From NCBI GenBank assembly GCA_963556495.2, contig OY747711.1, positions 34,882,914 to 34,946,913 of the forward strand: DNA of 64,000 nt, given 5' to 3'. Shown here piece by piece: positions 54,123 to 64,000 of this stretch (positions within the stretch are counted from its first letter, which is position 1; each line of letters begins with the position of its first letter). The stretch is from Valencia hispanica. Its lineage: Eukaryota > Chordata > Actinopteri > Cyprinodontiformes > Valenciidae. The notes under the pieces were generated by a model that saw nothing but the letters and a program-made list of their open reading frames with translations, ran no database searches and was not told the DNA's origin. A program made the translations under genes and the position numbers.

Positions 54123-55710
54123 CAGGTCCTTCAAAATTGCATATTGTGATAAAGTTCATTATTTTCTGTAATGTACTGATAAACATTAGACTTTCATATA
54201 TTTTAGATTCATTACACACAACTGAAGTAGTTCAAGCCTTTTATTGTTTTAATATTGATGATTTTGGCAAAAAAGTAAAGAAAAACCAAAAATCCAAAAA
54301 ATTAGCATATTTCATCCGACCAATAAAAGAAAAGTGTTTTTAATACAAAAAAAGTCAACCTTCAAATTATTTTGTTCAGTTATGCACTCAATACTTGGTC
54401 GGGAATCCTTTTGCAGAAATGACTGCTTCAATGCGGCGTGGCATGGAGGCAATCAGGCTGTGGCACTGCTGAGGTGTTATGGAGGCCCAGGATGCTTCGA
54501 TAGCGGCCTTAAGCTCATCCAGAGTGTTGGGTCTTGCGTCTCTCAACTTCCTCTTCACAATATCCCACAGATTCTCTATGGGGTTCAGGTCAGGAGAGTT
54601 GGCAGGCCAATTGAGAACAGTAATACCATGGTCAGTAAACCATTTACCAGTGGTTTTGGCACTGTGAGCAGGTGCCAGGTCGTGCTGAAAAATGAAATCT
54701 TCATCTCCATAAAGCTTTTCAGCAGATGGAAGCATGAAGTGCTCCAAAATCTCCTGATAGCTAGCTGCATTGACGCTGCCCTTGATAAAACACAGTGGAC
54801 CAACACCAGCAGCTGACATGGCACCCCAGACCATCACTGACTGTGGCTACTTGACACTGGACTTCAGGCATTTTGGCATTTCCTTCTCCCCAGTCTTCCT
54901 CCAGACTCTGGCACCTTGATTTCTGAATGACATGCAAAATTTGCTTTCATCCAAAAAAAGTACTTTGGACCACTGAGCAACAGTCCAGTGCTGCTTCTCT
55001 GTAGCCCAGGTCAGGCGCTTCTGCCGCTGTTTCTGGTTCAAAAGTGGCTTGACCTGGGGAATGCGGCACCTGTAGCCCATTTCCTGCACACGCCTGTGCA
55101 CGGTGGCTCTGGATATTTCTACTCCAGACTCAGTCCACTGCTTCCGCAGGTCCCCCAAGGTCTGGAATCGGTCCTTCTACACAATCTTCCTCAGGGTCCG
55201 GTCACCTCTTCTCGTTGTGCAGCATTTTCTGCCACACTTTTTCCTTCCCACAGACTGAGGTGCCTTGATACAGCACTCTGGGAACAGCCTATTCTTTCAG
55301 AAATTTCTTTCTGTGTCTTACCCTCTTGCTTGAGGGTGTCAATGATGGCCTTCTGGGCAGCAGTCAGGTCGGCAGTCTTACCCATGATTGCGGTTTTGAG
55401 TGATGAACCAGGCTGGGGTTTTTTAAAACCTCAGGAATCTTTTGCAGGTGTTTAGAGTTAATTAGTTGATTCAGATGATTAGGTTAATAGCTCGTTTAGA
55501 GAACCTTTTCATGATTTTATTTTTTGAGATAGGAATTTGGGGTTTTCATGAGCTGTATGCCAAAATCATCAGTTTTAAAACAATAAAAGACATGAAATAT
55601 TTCAGTTGGTGTGCAATGAATCTAAAATATATGAAAGTTATATTTTTATCATTACATTATGGAAAAGAATTAACTTTAAAACAATATGCTAATTTTTTGA
55701 GAAGGACCTG
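54123..55710 (-). mobile_element. Tc1/mariner transposon, nearly complete
   Basis: CAGGTCCTT...AAGGACCTG ends are flanked by TA (54121-54122 and 55711-55712). The terminal inverted repeats extend about 200 bp with AATATGAAAG/CTTTCATATATTTTAGATTCATT pairing; the left one has lost a few bases (CTTCAAAATTGC versus CTTCTCAAAAAATTAGC). The transposase lies between them on the minus strand. Both ends and most of the coding sequence are preserved, so this is among the younger insertions. Confidence 0.93.
54388..55385 (-). pseudogene. Tc1-like DD34E transposase, broken by a stop and a frameshift
   Basis: The enzyme cuts and pastes the element at TA sites. The N-terminal helix-turn-helix block (55191-55385, MGKTADLTAAQKAIIDTLKQ and QKEISERIGCSQSAVSRHL) is followed after a frameshift (about 55160-55190) by the second DNA-binding part and first catalytic Asp (54847-55158, VLFLDESKF). 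One in-frame TAG at about 54846-54848 precedes the catalytic core (54388-54837, MVWGAMSAAGVGPLCF; FQHDLAPAHSAK second Asp; PDLNPIENLWD with the Glu 34 residues later). It is almost full length (about 330 codons) and is disabled by these lesions. Confidence 0.92.
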
Positions 55711-55779
55711 TATTTGATGATTTATAGTGATTTATTCCCCTCGATTTTCTCTCTGCCACTTAGAATTTTCTCTTTTGTT

Positions 55780-58700
55780 TTTTGAGGTCTTCATTTATTT
55801 TTTTTTCATTTCGTTTATTCATATTATGATAATCAACAACATTAGATTACAAAAAAATGTAATGAAAATGGAACGGAAAGAAGAAAAAGTTATGTTATCT
55901 GCCCCCTTTTAACAAAAATGACATTTATTTACATAAAAGTTGTTATAAACTAACTCAAAACAATTAGAATTCTGGACTGGTTGGCATTTCAAATTTAATA
56001 AGCTTTTTAAAAGTACATTTTGTTGTTGTATTCTTGATTTCAGTACTCAGTTTATTCCATTTTCTTACACCTTATATTGAAACACATTTTTCTTTTAATG
56101 TTATTCTATGACTAGGTGTCATAAGTATTTTAAATCCTTTTAATTCATATTTACTTTGTCTTTTTATAAATCCTTTTAGTAAGCTAGCAGGTAGGCATTT
56201 TTTGTTTACATTATACATACATTTCAAAATTATATAATCTATTAGATCATAACATTTTAAGGTTTTTAATTTGATAAACAACGGATTGGATAGATCTCTG
56301 TGGTTACTTCTTGTTATAATTTGTATTGCTTTTTTTGTAAAATGTAAATTGACTTTGTATAGGTTTTAAATGTTGTACCCCATATTTCACAGCAATAATT
56401 CAGATATGGTAGGATCAGAGAATTATATAATAGATAGAGGGAGTTATTGTCTAGTGACCATTTTACTCTATGTAACAATGCAATTGCTTTTGCTATTTTG
56501 GATTTGACGCTATTTATATGTGATTTCCAAGATATATTTTTGTCGATGATTTCCAAAAAATTTACTTCTGACTCTTTTAATCTCCATGCCATCTGCATTT
56601 ATTAAGGTTCTATCATTTAAATTTTCTATTACTGGATATCATAAAACGTGATTCATCACTGTTCAATGATATTTTATTCACATCAGGCCATAGTTTTGTT
56701 TTTTTCAATTCTGTTTCTACCACTTCTATAATCTGTTCAACATTATTTCCTGATAAATAAAAAGTTGTCATCTGCAAATAAGATGCATTATAACATTTTT
56801 GAAAGAGAGACAATATCATTTATATAAATGATAAATAATTTGGGACCTAAGACTGACCCTTGTGGTAAACCACAAGTAATATTACATAAGTTAGATTTGG
56901 TGTCCTTTATTGGTACATATTGTTGTATGTTCTTTAAGTAACTAGTTATCCAATGTAGGGGCATTCCTTTTATACCGTATTTACAAAGTTTCTTAAAGAA
57001 AAAATTCACCATTCACACAATCAAATGATTTTTGTAAGTCAATACAGATACTTATGAAGTGGTTCTTTTTGTCAAGTGCATTCGCTATTTCTTCAGTTAA
57101 TTCCATTAGTGCCATGGAAGTTGAGGGATTTGTTCGGAAACCATATTGACTATCATTTAATATATTTTCTTTTTTTAGGAATCTTTCCAATCTGGTTACA
57201 TAAAGTTTTTCTAATATTTTAGAGAATTGTGACAACAATGATATCGGTCTGATATGTTTGTCTCCACTTTTATGAAATGGTATGACTTTTGCAATTTTCA
57301 TCCTATCATGCAAAATCCCTACTGCAAAAGATAGATTACATATATAGGTTAAGGGATGAATAATATTATCTATTATATTTTTTAATAATACTATGTCCAA
57401 ATCCTCAGTCAGTAGTGTTTCTGTTGGTGCATTTCCTTACAATATTTCTTATTTCATCATTAGTTACTGGATGTAAAAACATGCTATTTTTCCATCCATC
57501 CATTTTCTTCCGCTTATCCGGGGTCGGGTCGCGGGGGCAGCAGCTTAAGCAAAGAGACCCAGACTCCCCTCTCCCCAGCCACTTGGGCCAGCTCCTCGGG
57601 AGGAATCCCAAGGCGCTCCTGGGCCAGCCGAGAGACATTGTCCCTCCAGCGTGTCCTGGGTCTTCCCCTGGGCCTCCTCCAGGTGGGACGTGCCCGAAAA
57701 ACCTCACCAGGGCCTTTCGGCTCAGCTCTCTCTTCACCACGACAGACCGGTACAGCGCCCGCATAACTGCAGATGCCCTACCAATCCGTCCATCGATCTC
57801 CCGCTCCATTTTTCCCTCATTCGTGAACAAGACCCCCAGATACTTAAACTCCACCACTTGGGGAAGGACCTCATCCCCGACCCAGAGAAAGTACCCCACC
57901 CTTTTCCGGCTCAAGACCATGGCCTCGGATTTGGAGGTGCTGATTCTCATTCCAGCCGCTTCACACTCGGCTGCGAACCGCTCCAGCGAAAGCTGTAGAT
58001 CACGTTCCGATAAAGCCAATTGGACCATGTCATCTGCAAAAAGCAGAGACCCGATCATGAGATCATGAGGCCAGTGTTAGCGGCAGACGCCCCCCCCACC
58101 CCCAGATGCCGGATGGCGGACCAGAATCGCTTGAAGCCATGCGGAAGTCGTTCTCCATGGCCACTCCAAACTCCTCCCACGCCCAATTTTTGCCTCAGCG
58201 ACTATCCGAGCCGCACTCCGCCTGGCCCTCCGGTACCTATCAACTGCTTCAGGGGTCCCACAAGCCAAAAAAACCCGATAGGACTCCTTCTTCAGCCTGA
58301 CAGCATCCTTTACCGCCGGTGTCCACCAGCGGGTTCGGGGGTTGCCGCCGCGACAGTCACCGACCACCTTGCAGCCACAGCTTCGGTTAGCCGCCTCGAC
58401 AATGGAGGCGCAGAACATGGTCCCCTCGGACTCAATGTCCCCCGCCTCCCCCGGGACGTGTTCGAAGTTCTGCCGGAGGTGTGAGTTAAAGCTCCTTCTG
58501 ACAGGAGACTCTGCCAGACGTTCCCAGCAGACCCTCACAACAGGTTTGGGCCTTCCAGGTCTGTCCAGCGTTCTCCCCCACCATCGGATTTGACTCACCA
58601 ACAAGGTAGTGGACAGCTCAGCGCCTCTCTTCAACCGACTGTCCAAAACATGCGTCCGCAGATCAGATGAGATGACAATCAAGTCGATCATTGAGCTGCG

Positions 58701-60200
58701 GCCTAGGGTGTCCTGGTGCCAAGTGCACATATGGACACCTTTATGCTTGAAATGGTGTTAATTTTGGAAAATCCATGACTAGCACAGAAGTCCAATAACA
58801 AGACACCACTCGGGTTCAGATCGGGGGGGCCATTCTGCCCAACCACACCCCTCCAGGTCTCACTGTCATTGCCCATGTGAGCGTTGAAGTCACCCAGCAG
58901 AACAAGGGATTCCCCGGGAGGAGCACTCTCCAGCACCCCCTCCAAAGACTCCAAAAAGGGTGGGTAATCTGATTTGCTGTTTGGCGCGTAAGCACAAACA
59001 ACAGTCAGGACCCGTCCCCCCTACCCTCTCGTTCACCGGGGTGAACCCCAACGTACGCGTCGAGATGGGGGGCAACAAGTATGCCCACCCCAGCTGGGCG
59101 CCTGTCAGCGGGGGCAACTCCAGAGTGGAAGAGAGTCCAACCCCTCTCGAGGAGACAGGTTCCAGGGCCAGAGCCGGTCGTCGAGGCGAGTCCGACAATG
59201 TCCAGTCGAAACCTCTCAACCTCGCACACCAGCTCTGGCTCCTTCCCCACCAGAGAGTTGACGTTCCACGTCCCGAGAGCCAGCCGAGGATCGGACCGCC
59301 AACGTCCCCGCCTTGGCGGCCCCTCCCTGGGCTGGCACCTGGTGGAGGGGTTTGAGTGTCCCAATTATCCTAGGAGCTTTATTGTTGGGGGCTTTTTGCT
59401 CCTGGTAGGGTCACCCATGGCAATTTGGTTCTAGGTGAGGGATCAGACAAAGTGCAGCCCAAAACACCCCTATGATGAATACGAACAGTGGATTTAGTGT
59501 TACCTCGCCCGGACGTGGGTCACCGGGGCCCCCCCTCTGGAGCCAGGCCTGGAGGCGGGGCACGTTGGCGAGCGCCTGGTGGCCGGGCCTTTACCCATGG
59601 GGCCCGGTCGGGCTTAGCCTGAAGAGGTTACATGGGTCCCCCTTCCCATGAGCTCACTACCTGTGGGAGGGGCCATAGGGTTCGGGTGCTATAAAAGATG
59701 GGCGGCGGCCATGCTATTTTTATGACTTATTTTTTCACCTATATTATACTTGGTTATTTTTGGGATGTTGTTTGCCAAGTTTGTCCCCACGGTTGTAAAA
59801 TACAGTTGCAGTATATTCAAAAGTGCTATAATTATCAAATGAAACAGATTTGGCAGAAAGCAATGACAAACTTATAAAAGCAGTACTTCCTCCCCTTTTG
59901 CTACTCCTTGTGGAATAAGTGAAAGTGCCGTATTAATAGTGACTGGAGATGGAGTAACTTTGTGATTTAGGGAAAGTGGGACTTTTGGTAACTTTTTGAG
60001 ATTGTTGGGAGTGAATTTGTTGGTCTTACTTTGATTCTTGATACTTTTTAAACAGCCACTCAGACGGGTTGCTTATTACAGGAATTGTGTAGTCTGTTTT
60101 AGGAATATACTTTTTTTTAAACCACACTTTGAGAGAATCAATTAATGAATTTTAAAATAGAGTCTAAATGGTTACTTAATTTTTAGCATTGTCTGCACAT
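55780..60200 (-). mobile_element. Non-LTR LINE (Jockey/I/CR1 group), split by an RTE element
   Basis: Minus-strand blocks: RT fingers (56993-57400, KVIPFHKSGDKHIRPISLLSQ and SQYGFRTNPSTSMALMEL), palm (56788-57012, CGLPQGSVLGPKLFIIYINDI), then 56613-56819 and thumb/C-terminus (56314-56598 and 56072-56281). A VGTNLANNIPK-like N-terminal phrase at about 59760-59800 lies beyond the inserted RTE (57492-59709), joining the two halves into one element. The FADD region is frameshifted. The exact clade (Nimb or relatives) is not decided from motifs alone. Confidence 0.78.
57492..59709 (-). mobile_element. RTE/Rex3-like LINE, internally deleted, with 12-bp duplication
   Basis: Direct repeats catgctattttt at 57480-57491 and 59710-59721 mark the insertion. 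The minus-strand 3' end has the TCCATCC motif complement (57492-57510). From the 5' side there are a GC-rich leader (59370-59709), endonuclease N-terminal part (59005-59364, ALGTWNVNSLVGKEPEL), GDFN block (58703-58954, [17 protein letters not shown]), C-terminal endonuclease and linker (58077-58730), and RT from the FADD motif on (57405-58058, LLFADDMVQLALSERD). The RT fingers are missing at about 58060-58080, where the short repeat GATCATGAGATCATGAG marks the deletion joint. Both element ends are present. Confidence 0.88.
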
Positions 60201-60453
60201 AAACTGCGTTCAGCTTGCATATCTTATTGATAAACAAACTTAATATGAACAAGTTAAGGGACATGCTGTCTGTAAAAAGGCTTTTCTTTACAGATTCTAT
60301 TCATTATGTTCTAACAACCATGCTTACTTCATTTATGTGTCTGTGTTTACTATTGGGTCCAGCTATTTTCTTTGCTGAATGTTTGACAGTACCTATTGAG
60401 CTGTAAACAGTAATTTAGAAGACCGAACTGCCGTTGGCCTGAACTGTGCATAT

Positions 60454-62361
60454 TAGCAGTGGGCAATATAAACGGTAGAAGGGAGAAATGATATAAAGGT
60501 AGAGATTTTGACTATACCGGCCTACTGCGGTTTGCTTTTTTTCATTTAATGGAAAAGGAACCTGTTGAACTTGAAGCATTTTTAATTTGAATAAGTGCAG
60601 ACTTCTTTTTGTGCAATACTAAATTATAAATAACAAATAACCATGAAAGCAGACAATTTTAAACTTTGTGTTTTCATAACATTTAGCTTTCAATTTATTT
60701 AAAATATCTTCACCTTTCATTTATGTTGTGAGAACTTTTGTGTTGCATTTATTTTTTAAATATTTGAATTTTTTTAAAGGCATTTTGCACAATGAATGAT
60801 CTTTAAATGGCATTTTATACTTTTTGGAAGTTGTTATGCGGCAATATATCTGGAAAATGAGAATGTTTATAAACAGTCATTTTGACATATCTAAATAAAA
60901 TAAAATATAATAGATATTGTTATCGCACACACTTTAGATTGTTCAAATTCAATTCAAATTCACAAATACTTTATTGATCCCAGAGGGAAATTAAATGTTG
61001 GTATAGCTCATATAATTAATTCTTTAAGGAGTTGTTGTAGATGATGATGGCTGTGGGCAGGAAGGATTTTCTGTAGCCGTCTGTATTGCAGCAGACTGAA
61101 GAAGCCTCCAACTGAAGACGCTCGGTTGTTGTGTGATAGTCTCATGAAGTCTCATGAAGAGGATGCTCAGGGTTGCCTTCTTTATCAGGTTCCTTAGCCT
61201 TTTTAAATCCCTGGCTCTGATGCTGCTAACCCCAACAGATGATGGCTGAAGAGATTGCACTCTCCACAACAGACTTGTAGAAGATCTGCAGCATCTTGCT
61301 GCAAACCTTGAAGGACCTAAGCTTCCTCAAGAAGTACAGCCTGCTCTGTCCCTTCTTGTAGACGGTTTCACTGTTCAGTCTCCAGTCCAGTCTGTTGTCA
61401 AGGTGAACTCCGAGGTATTTATACCCCTCAACCACCTCCACTTCTTCTCCCATGACGGAAACAGTGTTTGACTTATCCCTGTTTCTTCTGAAATCTACAA
61501 TAATCTCCTTTGTTTTGTTCACATTCAAGGTAGGACGATTGTTTCCACATCATGTCACAAAGCGGTCCACCAGCTCTCTGTATTCAGCTTCTTGTCCATC
61601 TCTGATACACCCGACAATTGCAGAGTCATCTGAATATTTCTGCAGATGACAGGTCTCTGATTTGTACTTGAAGTCTGAGGTGTACAGAGTGAAAAGGAAT
61701 GGTGAGAGTACGGTCCCCAGTGGCGCTCCATTGCTGCTGACCACCTGGTTTGACACACAATTCTTCAGTCTCACAAACTGTGGTCTGTTTTACAGGTATT
61801 CATTGATCCAGGCGATTGTTGAGGGCTCCACTTGTGTCTTCAGAAGTTTCTGACAAAGCAAATCAGGCTGAATGGTGTTAAATGCACTGGAGAAATCAAA
61901 GAACATGATCCTCACAGTGCTGGCTGCTTTTTTCAGATGACAGTGGGTTGGTTGAAGCAGGTGGATGATTGCATCTTTAACTCCAACTCCACAGCGATAA
62001 GCAAATTGCAGCGGGTCCTGATACATTCTTGTTTGCTTACTCAGGTGTGCCAACAGGAGTCTCTTTAGGACCTTCATGATGTGGGATGTCAGGGAACGGG
62101 TCTATAGTCATTGATGACTGATGGGTGGGTTATCTTTGGTACTGGAAAAAGGCAGGATGTCTTCCACAACACTGGAACCTTCTCCTGAGTTAGGCTAAGG
62201 TTGAAGAGGTGTTGCAGTATCCCACAGAGTTGCTCTGCACAGGCCTTCAGGACTCTGGGGCTGACACCATCTGGACCGGCAGCCTTGTTCCAGTTCCTGT
62301 TTCTTCACCTGACTTTTGGATATATGGCAATATAGATTTGAGGCCATATCGCCCAGCCCTA
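60454..62361. mobile_element. hAT-like non-autonomous transposon with nested LINE
   Basis: Identical 8-bp repeats gtgcatat at 60446-60453 and 62362-62369. Ends TAGCAGTGGGCAATAT and, complemented, TAGGGCTGGGCGATATGGCC are imperfect inverted repeats. Own sequence is about 500 bp on the left and 40 bp on the right; the rest is the Rex1-like LINE. No transposase is present. TAGGGCTGGGCGATAT is a frequent end of fish non-autonomous hAT families. Confidence 0.85.
60945..62320 (-). mobile_element. CR1/Rex1-like LINE, 3' portion
   Basis: The left edge TTCAAATTCACAAATACTTTATTGATCCCAGAGGGAAATTAAATG is the complement of the family 3' end. Minus-strand frames match the 36-kb copy: 61226-61528 (MNVNKTKEIIVDFRRN, YKYLGVHLDNRLDW), 61550-61774 (APLGTVLSPFLFTLYTSDF, KYSDDSAIVG) and 61790-62077 (MKVLKRLLLAHLSKQTR). 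It is 5'-truncated at about 62320 inside the RT and interrupted by small frameshifts. It is nested in the hAT-like element. Confidence 0.88.
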
Positions 62362-62369
62362 GTGCATAT

Positions 62370-63218
62370 TGTTACATAATTTACATCTAACATATAGGAG
62401 ATAAATAATTTGTTAGGTGGCATACATGCACACTGTACAGTTTCATATTCATAAGAAGCATGCATCTAAGTGAACCTGCTGGACTCTGCCTTCTAACCAG
62501 CTTAATTTCCTTCGATTACCTCCCCACAGATATGTGTTCACACTTTCTTTCTAGTAATCAACATAAGATTTCAAGCATCACTTGTGCTGAAAATGAAGTA
62601 ACTGTTTTTTGTTCTCACTTTAACTATTGCTACCCATGTAACACAGCCTGACTTGGAAGCACTAGTACAATCATTTTTGCATAGACTAAAATTCTCATCT
62701 TCAACAGATCTAAATTAACACAATTTTTGGGTCCTGATGCACCAACATTTATTATTAGCCTATTTACAGAGAGCATGTTCATTAACCTGTTTTGTTTTTA
62801 ACTTTATTAATCTATGAATATTAACAATTTTGATATATGTAGAGTTCTTTCCTTTTTATGCTTAATCTCTTATGTTGTGGTTTGGAATTGAATTTAATGG
62901 TGGGAGTCTTGCGGTCTCATTTGTCTTTCTGACAGAATGGCTGTTTCTCCCTGAACAGCAGCGGGCAGCCCCTTTTTTCCCAGCGTAACATTAGAGCAAC
63001 TTTACAAAATCACATTCCAATTTGCTATTTGATATGTTGAATGACCTGGAAATATTGGCTGAGTTGCTTCTCAGTACTACAGTAGGTTTAAAAAAAAGGT
63101 TGCTTTGAAAATAAAATGTTGGATAGTTGTCTTCATGTTCTGTAAGCCAACCCTTGAGTTTCTATCACTGAACCAGAGTTTTTGCTATTTGTCCTGTATG
63201 CATCTCTTTAATTGAAAT
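62370..63218. other. DNA without a recognisable gene
   Basis: Short frames only; no repeat ends or coding motifs seen. Confidence 0.4.
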
Positions 63219-63220
63219 TA

Positions 63221-64000
63221 CACTCAACAACAATATAAACGCAACACCTTTGTTTCTGCTTCCATTTTTCATGAGATGGACTTAAAGATCTAAAATTCAT
63301 TCCAGATACACAATATTACCATTTCTCTCAAACATTGTTCACAAATCAGTCTAAATGTGTGATAGTGAGCACTTCTGCTTTGCTGAGATAATCCATCCCA
63401 CCTCACAAGTGTGCCACATCAAGATGCTGATCTGACATCATGATTAGTGCACAGGTGTACCTTATACTGCCCACAATAAAAGGCCACCCTGGAATGTGCA
63501 GTTTTGTCTCACAGCAAAATGCCACAGATGCCACAAGTATTGAGGGAGCATGCAATTGGCATGCTGACAGCAGGAATGTCAATCAGATCTGTTGCTTGTG
63601 CATTGAATATTCATTTCTCCACCATAAGGCGTCTCCAAAGGCGTTTCAGAGAATATGGCAGTACATCCAACGGGCCTCACAACCGCAGACCACGTGTAAC
63701 CACACCAGCCCAGGACCTCCACATCCAGCAGGTTCACCTCCAAGATCGTCTGAGACCAGCCACTCAGACAGCTGCTGAAACAATTGGTTTGCATAACCAA
63801 ACAATTTCTGCACAAACTGTCAGAAACCTTCTCAGGGAAGCTCAACTGCATGCTCGTCTTCCTCATCGGGGTCTTGACCTGACTCCAGCTCGTCGCCGTA
63901 ACAGACTTGAGTGGGCAAATGCTCACATTCGATGGCGTCTGGCACGTTGGAGAGGTGTTCTCTTCACGGATGAATCTCGGTTTACATTGTTCAGGGCAGA
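63221..64000 (+). mobile_element. Tc1/mariner transposon, 5' half, running off the window
   Basis: A TA dinucleotide (63219-63220) precedes CACTCAACAACAATATAAACGCAACACC, the terminal sequence of a Tc1-like family. About 300 bp of end sequence (including GCACAGGTGTACCTTATACTG) precede the transposase start. The right end lies outside the window. Confidence 0.88.
63519..64000 (+). CDS. Tc1-like transposase, open to the window edge (partial)
   Basis: From ATG at 63519 the frame runs for 160 codons without a stop to the end of the window. The start reads MPQMPQVLREHAIGMLTAGM, followed by a helix-turn-helix (SIRSVACALNIHFSTIRRLQ), the RRFREYGSTSNGPHNRRPR linker with its GRPR-like basic motif, a second helix-turn-helix region with AAETIGLHNQTISAQTVRNLL, and the first catalytic aspartate in GVLFTDESRFTLF. 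The remaining catalytic Asp and Glu would lie downstream. The start is placed at the first ATG after the terminal repeat. Intact so far, this is the best preserved coding sequence in the window; whether the whole gene is intact cannot be judged. Confidence 0.85.
   Translation, partial: MPQMPQVLREHAIGMLTAGMSIRSVACALNIHFSTIRRLQRRFREYGSTSNGPHNRRPRVTTPAQDLHIQQVHLQDRLRPATQTAAETIGLHNQTISAQTVRNLLREAQLHARLPHRGLDLTPARRRNRLEWANAHIRWRLARWRGVLFTDESRFTLFRA

Noticed and set aside
54334..55455. Plus-strand frames of 155-160 codons
   Set aside because: Antisense to the Tc1 transposase on the minus strand.
57415..58484. Plus-strand frames of up to 217 codons
   Set aside because: They are antisense to the RTE endonuclease/RT frames, which contain the recognisable motifs.
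1..64000. Search for tRNA, rRNA or small structured RNA genes and for host exons
   Set aside because: No convincing cloverleaf, rRNA segment or conserved host exon was recognised by eye. A covariance-model and protein-homology search would be needed to exclude small ones.

Overview
The window reads as a eukaryotic, almost certainly teleost fish, intergenic or intronic region. It is built mostly from nested transposable elements: L2, CR1/Rex1-like, RTE/Rex3-like and other LINEs, an endogenous retrovirus, a probable solo LTR, and hAT, PIF/Harbinger, piggyBac and Tc1/mariner DNA transposons. The combination of Rex1-like 3' ends (an A/T-rich tail beside ACTTTATTGATCCC), RTE copies ending in a TCCATCC motif, Tc1 elements and a THAP/hAT relic is typical of ray-finned fish. 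I found no convincing host protein-coding gene, no tRNA or rRNA gene, and no prokaryotic feature. Family names come from recognised motifs and end structures, not from a database search.

Layout. 1-7.7 kb: plain AT-rich DNA, a 5'-truncated L2, then a TTTTAGTC-rich repeat split by a hAT-like element (3905-7439, 8-bp duplication gttgtaac), which itself received a GC-rich retroelement fragment. 7.7-15.7 kb: a decayed gamma/epsilonretrovirus-like provirus on the minus strand (3' LTR, polypurine tract, env, pol, gag, tRNA-Lys-like primer site, partial 5' LTR), interrupted by a second hAT-like element (10782-11995). 15.7-21.9 kb: 5' part of an L2-like LINE, plain DNA, a degraded CR1/Rex1-like LINE on the plus strand and a second GC-rich fragment. 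21.9-31.8 kb: a 9.9-kb PIF/Harbinger element with inverted repeats of about 260 bp and TTA duplications, carrying remnants of a transposase gene and a convergent Myb/MADF-like gene. It is itself loaded with a hAT-like element, a THAP-hAT relic, repeats and a TTAA-flanked element containing an L2.

31.8-46.6 kb: a Tc1 relic, an L2, a well preserved CR1/Rex1-like LINE (392-codon open frame), L2 5' pieces, two small exons of an unidentified BED-finger element, and a piggyBac transposase pseudogene. 47-50.6 kb: a three-layer nest (LINE 3' repeat containing a probable solo LTR containing a GC-rich LINE fragment with a 13-bp duplication). 50.9-60.2 kb: L2 copies, a short RTE 3' piece, a nearly complete Tc1 element, and another LINE split by an internally deleted RTE element. 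60.4-62.4 kb: a fourth hAT-like element enclosing a Rex1-like LINE. 63.2 kb to the end: the 5' half of a Tc1/mariner element whose transposase frame is open to the window edge.

The genes do not form a cooperating pathway. The useful information is the order of insertion, readable from target-site duplications, and the state of decay of each element. The least decayed coding sequences are the Tc1-like frame at the right edge, the LINE frame at 36.5-37.6 kb, and the Tc1 transposase at 54.4-55.4 kb.
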